Position numbers and translations under genes: made by a program. From NCBI RefSeq assembly GCF_018446385.1, contig NC_055991.1:114671794-114735793 (forward strand): a stretch of DNA of 64,000 bases, in the 5' to 3' direction. The notes beneath the pieces were generated by a model. That model saw nothing but the letters and a program-made list of their open reading frames with translations, did no database searches and was not told the origin of the DNA. Shown here one piece after another: positions 56,415-64,000 of the stretch. Source of the stretch: Zingiber officinale. Its lineage: Eukaryota > Streptophyta > Magnoliopsida > Zingiberales > Zingiberaceae. Each line of letters begins with the position of its first letter. The first letter of the stretch is position 1.

Positions 56415-58847
56415 TTTTGGTTAGTCCTAGGAAGATCGTACCGGTTCCACTGTACAAAAATTTTGTACAAGTGTCGAACATTTCCTAAATAACCTATTGT
56501 GTTCTTTAGAAGTTAAATTAGGAATTGCAAACGGAACTTAACATTATTGACTCCAAATTTAACTTATCTGTTCTTAATGGTTTAGACTTGGATCGCAAGC
56601 GGAACTTAACACTATTGATCCAAATCCACCTATGTTATAAATTTAATTAAATATTAATTTCCAAAATTGGCTTCCAGGTTAAACATGACGAGGTACTAGG
56701 CCTTCTTGGATATGGGAGCAACCACCACTTCCTAAACAAAGCCTTTTAAGGAAAGCTAATATTTAATTTCCTTATATAACTCTAGGTTTAACCAAAAAGA
56801 ACAATCGAATCACAAATTCAAAAAACAAAAAAAAAACACAACTTCGAAACAAATTCGAAAAACTAGAATCTAATGCCTCTTGTGTTTGGAATTCATACAA
56901 AGAAAAATAACTAGCATGATGCGGAAGAAAATTACTAGTTATACCTTCTCTTTGTATGCTAATGACCTGATATCTTCTATCGTATTCCTCGCCTCGCCTT
57001 GGACGTCGTGTGGACGATGATCCTCCAAGATGAACACCACCCAATAACCTTTTTCTCCTTCTCTATGTTTCGGCCACCACCACCTTAAGGGAACAAGAGA
57101 ACAAAGGGAAAGGAAGAGGGGAGAGGATCGGCCACAAGAGGAGCACCAACAAGAGAATAAGAATTGAATAATTATTGATGCCTCCTCTCCCCTTCTTTTA
57201 TATTACTTGCCCAAGGCAAATAAGGAAAGACTTTTTATAAAAAATAAAATCTTTCTCTTGTTTTTCCTTTTCCCCTTTTATTTTTCCTTTTCTTTCCTTT
57301 TGATTGATTCAATCATCAAACATGGATTGATTAACTTGATTGGTCAGCCCCTTGCTTGGGCACCAAGCAAGGATGGCCGACCACAATAAAAGGAAAGAAA
57401 TAACCTTTGTAAAAATTTTATAAGCAAAGAAAAAACTCTTATAAAATTTTACAAGCTCTCTTTCAACTTCCTAAAGTGAATGTTAAAAAATGAAAGTTTT
57501 AAAAATTAAAACCATGTTTTAAAAATTTAAAACTTCTCTTTTAAAATTTTATTTTTTAACATGGTTAGAAAATTTTGAATTTAAAACTTCTTTTCCTTTT
57601 TTCTTAAAACCATGAGGATGGTTAAAAAAGGAAAGTTTTAAAACTTTTAAATTTTCTTTTAAACCATGTGGCCTAATTCAAATAAGGAAAGTTTTATATT
57701 TTAAAAACTCTCTTTTAAAACTTGTAGTTTTCTACAAAGAGAAGATTTTAAAAATTTAAAACACCCCTCCTATTTGAATTTATTATGGTCGGCCTCTACT
57801 TGCTTGGGCACCAAGCATAGGGTCGACCCTTCTTGAGGAGATGGTGGCCGACTCTTGGCTTGGTCACCAAGCCTTGGGCCGGCCCCTTTCTTGGATACTA
57901 AGATGGGCTTTTATTTGGATGGATTTGAGGCATTAATAAGGCTACGACAGGGACCTAGAGGAGAAATTAGTTTTGACCTTCCGATGAGCTTGAGTATCCC
58001 ATGTTCGCCCCGAACACACAACTCAAGTTCATTAATAATAACTCATTCCACTAGAGAGTTATTATTGCACTACCGCACCAATTCCAAATTATATTATGGG
58101 CTCCTTCTTATCATGAGTGTGTTAGTCTCCCTATGTTTAAGATAACAAATGCCCACTAATTAAGTAAGTTATTGACAACTCACTTAATTAATATCTAGCT
58201 CCAAGAGTAGTACCACTCAACTTCATTGTCATGTCGGACTAAGTCCACCTGCAGGGTTTAACATGACAATCCTTATGAGCTCCTCTTGGAGACATTCTCA
58301 ACCTAGATAACTAGGACACAGTTTCCTTCTATAATCAACAACACACACTATAAGTAATATCATTTCCTAACTTATCGGGCCTATTGATTTATCGAGTTAA
58401 ATCTCACCCTTTGATAAGTTAAAGAAATAAATATTAAATATATGTGCTTGTTATTATATTAGGATTAAGAGTACACACTTCCATAATAACTAAGGTCTAG
58501 TTCTTTTATTAAGTCAGTATAAAAAAAACCTACCTAAAATGGTCCTACTCAATACACTTAGAGTGTACTAGTGTAATTTATTAGTCAAGATAAACTAATA
58601 CCTAATTACACTACGACTATTCCAATGGTTTATTCCTTTCCATCTTAGTCATGAGCAACTGTTTATAATTTATAAAGAACTGATAACATGATCTTCTGTG
58701 TGTGACACCACACACCATGTTATCTACAATATAAATTAATTGAACAACTACACTTAACAAATAAAATGTAGACATTTGACCAATGTGATTCTTTTATTTC
58801 AAAAATAAATGTTTACAAAAGCTAGGCTTTTAGTATACACTCTAACA
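56415..58847 (-). repeat. 5' LTR of copia element B (2433 bp)
   Basis: On the minus strand it begins TGTTAGAGTGTATAC and ends CTAACCAAAA (a mutated CCAACA end). A TATA motif lies near 57196-57204. The outer part matches copia A LTRs (for example the TATTGTAGATAACAT segment), while the inner part has diverged, with CCAAGCAAGG and GGTCGGCC motifs instead. Confidence 0.88.
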
Positions 58848-59178
58848 ATCTCACCACAAAGCCTATAGCCACATCTTCCCACTTCTAAGTGGGAATCGGA
58901 AGCGGTTCTAGTAATCCTGCTGGCCTTTGATATTCAGTCTTCACTTGCTAGCAAGTAAGGCACTCGTGAACTACTTTGCTTATGTCTCTCTTCATGCCCG
59001 ACCACCAGTACAATAGTTGCATATCCTTATACATTTTTCGTACGTCCGGGGTGGATAGAGTACTTTGCGAGTTTGTGACGAGATTTCTCCACCCAAAAGG
59101 AGCTACTCGAGCTAGCCGGAGGTTTTTCGGGGAGTCATCCACCGATGGATCGAAATCATCCACCTTACGGACATCCAT
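58848..59178 (-). pseudogene. Gypsy pol fragment 1: integrase zinc-binding end
   Basis: The minus strand encodes MYKDMQLLYWWSGMKRDISK and HECLTC (58948-59178), then TEYQRPAGLLEPLPIPT up to the element B junction. This is the H2C2 finger to early core of a chromovirus integrase and directly precedes fragment 2 in coding order. Upstream gypsy sequence (RT, RNase H) is absent because LTR debris follows. Confidence 0.88.
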
Positions 59179-59348
59179 GGAGTAGGAGATTCATCTCCGA
59201 ACCACGTTAAACAATGTGTTAGGTTTGCCTTCTTTTGTTAGTGTTTGTCTTGTATTTTCACTGTGCACACTAATCATTGTAGGAAGCGACGTTTTGGGTG
59301 AGACGTTATTCACCCCCCCCCCCTCTAGCGGACGTCAAGGTCCCAACA
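59179..59348 (+). mobile_element. 3' end of an LTR related to the solo LTR at 38287
   Basis: It ends with a long C run and CCTCTAGCGGACGTCAAGG followed by TCCCAACA, matching the end of the solo LTR at 40080-40118. The preceding CACTGTGCACACTAATCATT text is typical of the same LTR region. The left edge is fused to gypsy sequence. Confidence 0.6.
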
Positions 59349-59825
59349 ATTGGATCCTATCTTCCTGAGACCAGGATCGAGTCAAGGTCTCAGCTTAGGT
59401 TTCCCAAATAGACCTAAGCTGGACTAATGCGTACAGTTCCCTCAACGGGGAACACGTCCTCACTGGATCTCCCCTCTAGTTGTTTACCTACACTTACCAA
59501 CTGCAGTCGCTTGACTTGCCTTTAACCCACCAGGTCTTTCTGCCAATTGTCAGATCTGCATACACAATTGGACTTTAGCTGGTTGTCAGGTCTCGCAGAC
59601 CCAATCGGACTTCTTGCAGATATCCGGCTCTACAGACCTATCTAGACTTTCCACCAGCTATCGGGTCCTGCGAACCTAGCTAGATTTCAACTTGGTGTCA
59701 AGTCCTTCAGACCTGTCAACTTCTACACATTTGGTAAAGCAATTAGATCATAAAACATTTTAACTTTAATCCGCTTGTCATTCATCAAAACATAAGTTAG
59801 ATCATTAGTGCAAATTGCACTAACA
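59349..59825 (-). mobile_element. Copia LTR fragment related to the LTR at 3929-5290
   Basis: It shares ACAGTTCCCTCAACGGGGAA and ACACGTCCTCAC with 4790-4815, and a CATTTTAACTTTAATCC..CATCAAAACATAA end like 5220-5262. The minus strand begins TGTTAGTGCA, so the outer end is at 59825. The interior and partner are missing. Confidence 0.5.
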
Positions 59826-60660
59826 TAATGTGTCTTGTAGGAGTTAGTTGGTAAAAGTTCACTTCGGATGAATAGTGATCCAAGCGCTTCGGAGTGAGAT
59901 GAAGGCACCCTGGACAGGGTGGAGGTGCCCTTGCGCAAATAAGAATTGAGGATAACGTTTCACTATAGGGAGGCACCTTAGAGCTCATTGGAGGCACCAT
60001 AGAGCCAATTAGAGGCACCTTGAAGCGCATTGGAGGTGCTTTGGAGCGCATTAGAGGTGCCTCGGAGCGAGTTGGAGGCGCCCTCGTATAGATCAAAACT
60101 GAGGACTTTAGATTGAATAAGCATTGTCTAAGGCGCCTTGGGTTATTGGAGGTGTCTCTAACACTGTTTAAAAGGAGGCTTTAAGCAGCAGAGGTTTTAT
60201 TAATCACTTCTCTACACTAATTCGTGACTATCTGGCTGCTTCGACATCATCCTATTGCTGTGTTGGGACCCTACTACTACTCAACTATGCCCAATCGCTA
60301 CCGGCAGACCGACACCAACACACAAACGATTCCACTTCAACATATTGTGTTGGTAATGTTTATTTTAAAGTTATTTACATTACTGCTTAAAGGAAATGTA
60401 GGTTGTTACACTTCATTATTCTTCTCTTTGTAATCGATCATTTTTAGTAAATTACTCATCAGAAAAGTCTAACGAATCTAGGTCTTGAAGTAAGAGTCGT
60501 CGAAGGTTCCGAATCAAGTAAACTCATCGTATCATTGTTTTTGATTTTCCGTTTCCACTTTTCTTACTTAATCTGCTTTATTCTGCTGTGCACATGCACT
60601 TTGTTTTAAAAAGTCAGAAAGAAATAATTTTTTAAAAAAACATGTGATTCACCTCCTCTC
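59826..60660 (+). mobile_element. LTR-like fragment with GGCGCC/GGTGCC short repeats
   Basis: At 59900-60170 a ~22-base motif (GGAGGCACCTTGGAGCGCATT type) repeats about eight times. The right part has ATTCTGCTGTGCACATGCAC and GATTCACCTCCTCTCACG, words common at the 3' ends of rightward copia LTRs. Ends not determined. Short frames across the repeat are artefacts. Confidence 0.4.
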
Positions 60661-61290
60661 ACGTGCTTACAATCCTATACTTTCATCTTGCCAACCTTCC
60701 CTTGGACTTCCTCTTCCCAAACTTTTAATTAGGACTAGTCACTTGGTAGACTTCTCACCTGCCTAACCTCATTTAAGACTTTCCCTTGCCTTCAGTTAGG
60801 ACTTTCCTTTACCTAACCTCCAATTAGGATTTTTCCTTACCTAACCTCCATTTAGGACTAGTCATTCGATAGACTTCTCACTTGTCTAACCTCAATTAGG
60901 ACTTTTCTTTTCCTAACCTTCAATTAGGACTTTCCGTTGCTTAACCTCCAGTTAGGACTTTCTCTTATCTAACCTCCATCTAAGACTTTCCGTTGTCTAA
61001 CATTAGTTAGGACTTTCCCTTCCCTAATTTTCAGTTAGAACTTTTCATTGCCTAACCTATAGTTAGGACTTCTTGTTGCCTAACCTCCCATTAGGACTTT
61101 TCATTACCTAACCTTCAATTAAGACTTTCAGTTGTCTAATCTCAGTTAGAAGTTTCTAAATCAAGTATCCGATCTTTCTTGACCTAATTAACTTCTTTCT
61201 TATATTATCAAATATCAAAACTCAAGCTCAAATTAATTCGTGTTTAGCTAATCTGGTCACCAATACTCTTTAGGTCTATCAATAAATTTT
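60661..61290 (-). mobile_element. Inverted fragment of the solo-LTR family
   Basis: About fifteen CCTAACCTCCAGTTAGGACTTTCC-like units of ~30-40 bases are the reverse complement of the AGTCCTAACTGGAGTTTAGG repeat at 38520-38680. The segment TCAAATATCAAAACTCAAGC matches, inverted, the 5' part of that LTR near 38345-38375. No ends or duplication found. Confidence 0.55.
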
Positions 61291-62340
61291 GACCGAAACT
61301 CATAATTAAAATCAAGAGATACTAAACATTAAAATAAAAATAAATTATTTTTCCAAGGCAAGAATATTACTAACCATACTTATTATAAGTTTTTAAATTA
61401 AAATTAATAAAATCGATTAAATAATTTAATAATTTTATCAAGTGAAAAAGGATTTATTATCTAACCTTGAATATAAAATTTTAATTAGTATTTTTTTTTC
61501 ATCTCAAGAGTTAGAAAATTAATTAAATTATATATAAAATTTTATTTTTAAAATTAATATTATTTTTAAATAATATATTAAAGATTTTTATTTTATTATT
61601 TTATTTATTATTATTATTATTATTATTAGTTTGCTTAGGAACTCTAAAATAGTTGAGACGACCTAATTATATGCGTTAGTGTGTTGTATATATATATTTT
61701 TTATGATCTCCATTACGTCTCTAAACTTATCATGACAACCGCACACAAACAAGAACCCTTGAACAAGATTGTATTCCTTGATTTGTCTTTATATTTTGTA
61801 ATAATAATAATTTCGAGTTTTATCGATTCACCCTATCCTCTTGGGCTGGCGTGTTGGACCTTTTCACTCAATTCCACACCTAAAACCCTATGACTTAAAT
61901 TTCCGAAGAAGATAAAAGTAATAAACACAAGGGAGCTTAGAAACCTCACCAACGCCTTTGTTATATTGAAGAATACACTCTAATTGGCTTCACCTTAACT
62001 CCAAGTCAATATCCAACTTTTCAATTTCATCATGTGCACAATAAAACCTATGAATTGTCTTATTTGCACATTTAAGATCAAAATTGTTAAATTATAATTT
62101 CTAACTTAAGCACATTAGTTAAATATTAAAATATTATAATTATTGCAAATGACAAATCAAGTACTACCAAAATATGGTGAGCGAGAAGGATTACTAGCTA
62201 TTTGAGTGAAATAGTTGCAAATGATCAAGAAAAAATATTTTTGTTTTCCACTAGTGTTCAAATATAATTTATTTAGCATTGGTTGGTGGAATCTTTCAGA
62301 ATGGTCTTCTTTTTTTTTTTTAAAAAAAAATGATAATCCC
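61291..62340. other. AT-rich intergenic
   Basis: Includes a TTATTATTATTA microsatellite near 61605-61627 and a short T/A hairpin run at 62310-62330. No gene recognised. Confidence 0.5.
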
Positions 62341-62344
62341 AGTT

Positions 62345-62575
62345 AGTTTCATTAACTATCTCTGGGGTGACCGGTCCGGTCCCACGGAAGTTTCCCACCG
62401 ACCACCGGGATAAATCGGGAAGCGCACGCGACGGTCAGCCTAGAAGTCCAGCATCTTTTGATTACGCCTCCCATTTGGAGGAAAAATTTCTACAAATACG
62501 TCGTAGCTAAGATTCGAATCACGGGTGTCTGAGAAACAATCTGGATATCCTACCGCGACACCATAGCCCCGATGA
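62345..62575 (-). mobile_element. tRNA-derived SINE, leftward
   Basis: On the minus strand the head GGGGCTATGGTGTCGCGGTAG resembles an A box and GTGATTCGAATC (near 62518) a B box. Body words GGGATAAATCGGGAAG and AAGTCCAGCA are shared with the copy at 63250-63445. Target duplications were not identified. Confidence 0.6.
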
Positions 62576-63249
62576 CATTTTTTTTTTTTTAAGATTCTAC
62601 TTAAGAATTGAAAATATCCAACTAGATATCATTCAATTTTCAATTTAATCGTAGTGATTAAAGATGATGTGTAGGTGCCTATATGTATGTAGACACAAAT
62701 ACAGTTCAGAGTTGGCATTTAGATAGTTCAAAACTATTGATTTTTAAAAAAATTTATCATTAATCTTAACTTTCAAGATCATTACGATTGGTTTAGAATC
62801 GTCAAATATGGTTCAATTCATAGTTCATGGTAGTTTAAGATGATTATTTATATATTTTTTTTAAAAAAATAAAAATTTATAAGATGTGAGCGTAATTAAG
62901 TTATCTGTCTATCCACTTAAGATAATTAAAGTCAAGTACTATCTTAGTTCCTTCAATATTAAAATCATCTATTTCGTCATCTAAACATTATATTTATTTT
63001 ATTCTTTTTATAACTCTTATCCAATCATTAGTTTCATTGGACATATATATCATCTCTGTTTTTTTATACTAATAGTTTTTTATTTAATATTAATATTATT
63101 ATATTTTAATACGATGAGAGATATATTATATAAATTATATCTTTTAATTAATTTTGTATATTGATAATAGTCTTCTACGTATAATTTTATTATTGATAAA
63201 TTATATTCTTTAATAAATTTATTAATAAAAAAACAATTAACTAAGTTAG
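62576..63249. other. AT-rich intergenic
   Basis: T-rich and A-rich stretches with no convincing gene; the 72-codon minus-strand frame at 63080-63298 overlaps the SINE and is AT-driven. Confidence 0.45.
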
Positions 63250-63445
63250 GTAACATTAAATCTGGGATGATCGACTTTGTCTCATGAAAATTTTTCATCA
63301 GGATAAATCGAGAAGTACTCGAATGAGCGATTCAGAAATCCAGCATTCCTGGATTACGAGTCTTATTTAAAAAAATATCTTTAAATTATAAGTGCCTGAG
63401 TGATAATTAAATATCCTTCCAGTGCATCATATCCCATAGAGACTA
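63250..63445 (-). mobile_element. Second, more diverged SINE copy of the same family, leftward
   Basis: Colinear with 62345-62575: AGGATAAATCGAGAAGTAC, then AAATCCAGCATTCCTGGATT, then GTGCATCATATCCCATAG. The B-box region has decayed. Same orientation, about 0.9 kb away. Confidence 0.5.
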
Positions 63446-64000
63446 ATAAATTTATTAATAATCAACTTGTTAATAAAGTTAGATGGGATCAATCAATTAA
63501 TGAGTTAAAGGTATAATAATTTTGTATTAAAAAAATTAAATTAGTTTATTTATGCATGATTGCATGAAGGCCTCTGCTACTCTTTTAGGTACAAATCTTT
63601 GTCTGATTTATGCATAAATTTAAAGTATTTTTTAAATAAAATCGACCATTTATACGTAGATCTACATTACAAGTGATATCAATTTATGTAATAGATGATA
63701 ATAAATAATAGTATTAGAAAATTTACTAATTCATTAGACTGTATCAATTTATATTAAAGATGGTACTAATCTGTGTTATAAAGTGTCAATTTATGTTATA
63801 AGTAATATCAAATATTAGTGTTATAGATTATACAACACTACCGACAACACAAATTAGTACATAATTATATCATTTAAACACAAATTAGTATAATATAAAA
63901 TTGATATCTATGAATTCTCAATTTTCTTTTCTAAAAAGGAGGATTTTTAAATTTGCATATGAATCACATTAAAATGGCACTCTCAAATCCATGCAAATTT
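63446..64000. other. AT-rich intergenic
   Basis: Contains several loose repeats of ATCAATTTATGTTATA between 63670 and 63810. No gene seen. Confidence 0.4.

Larger units (their letters stand above)
50662..58847 (-). mobile_element. Ty1-copia retrotransposon, element B, internally deleted
   Basis: Opposite-strand relative of element A. The right LTR (56415-58847) is complete and next to a primer site; the left LTR (50662 to about 52318) is truncated and fused directly to pol just after the RT YVDD motif. The RNase H domain, polypurine tract and about 770 bases of that LTR are therefore missing. Many substitutions, several nonsense changes and a lost Gag start show that it is older than element A. 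Confidence 0.9.

Noticed and set aside
59797-60096. Minus-strand frame rich in AP/PPMRSK repeats
   Set aside because: Translation of the short GGTGCC/GGCGCC repeat in an LTR fragment.

Overview
This is a plant nuclear window, very probably from a monocot with a large repeat-rich genome. A Zingiberales/ginger-like source is my guess from retroelement style and cannot be proven from the sequence. The plant assignment rests on a DUF247 gene, a spliced remorin gene ending in CFTCHAF, Ty1-copia and Ty3-gypsy retroelements with initiator-Met-tRNA primer sites, and tRNA-derived SINEs. Most of the window is retrotransposon debris. Only two cellular genes are well supported, and the possible last exon of a third is weakly supported.

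Left part (1-16659): cytosine-poor AT-rich repeats lead into a leftward copia remnant (gag 2524-3669, primer site 3915-3926, LTR 3929-5290). Its LTR abuts the reverse-transcriptase thumb of a rightward Ty3-gypsy element of the Tat type (5291-16659). Downstream of that pol lie two decayed paralogous antisense ORFs, a third antisense coiled-coil ORF, a 70-bp tandem array and a 1.75-kb 3' LTR that carries a 75-bp array.

Middle part (16660-37790): a possible 3'-terminal exon (16929-17110); a complete non-autonomous LTR element (17362-21419, target duplication GAAAG); an intact leftward DUF247 gene (22775-24115); and a leftward four-exon remorin gene (27313-31870) whose first intron holds a diverged solo LTR. 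After these come repeats with hairpin arms (33600-35200) and a SINE with an 18-bp target duplication (35850-36066).

Right part (37790-59178): one decayed leftward chromovirus-type gypsy element is cut into four pieces by three later insertions. These are a solo LTR with TSD CTCAT (38287-40118), a nearly complete copia element with TSD AGTAC (40308-50007), and an older opposite-strand copia relative (50662-58847, TSD ATCCC/ATCTC) that has lost the end of pol and part of one LTR. The gypsy coding order can be followed across all three breaks.

Right end (59179-64000): a mosaic of LTR fragments in both orientations, AT-rich spacer and two diverged copies of one SINE family. No rRNA, tRNA or CRISPR features were seen. 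All boundaries were read by eye; TSD-supported ends are exact, others are approximate.
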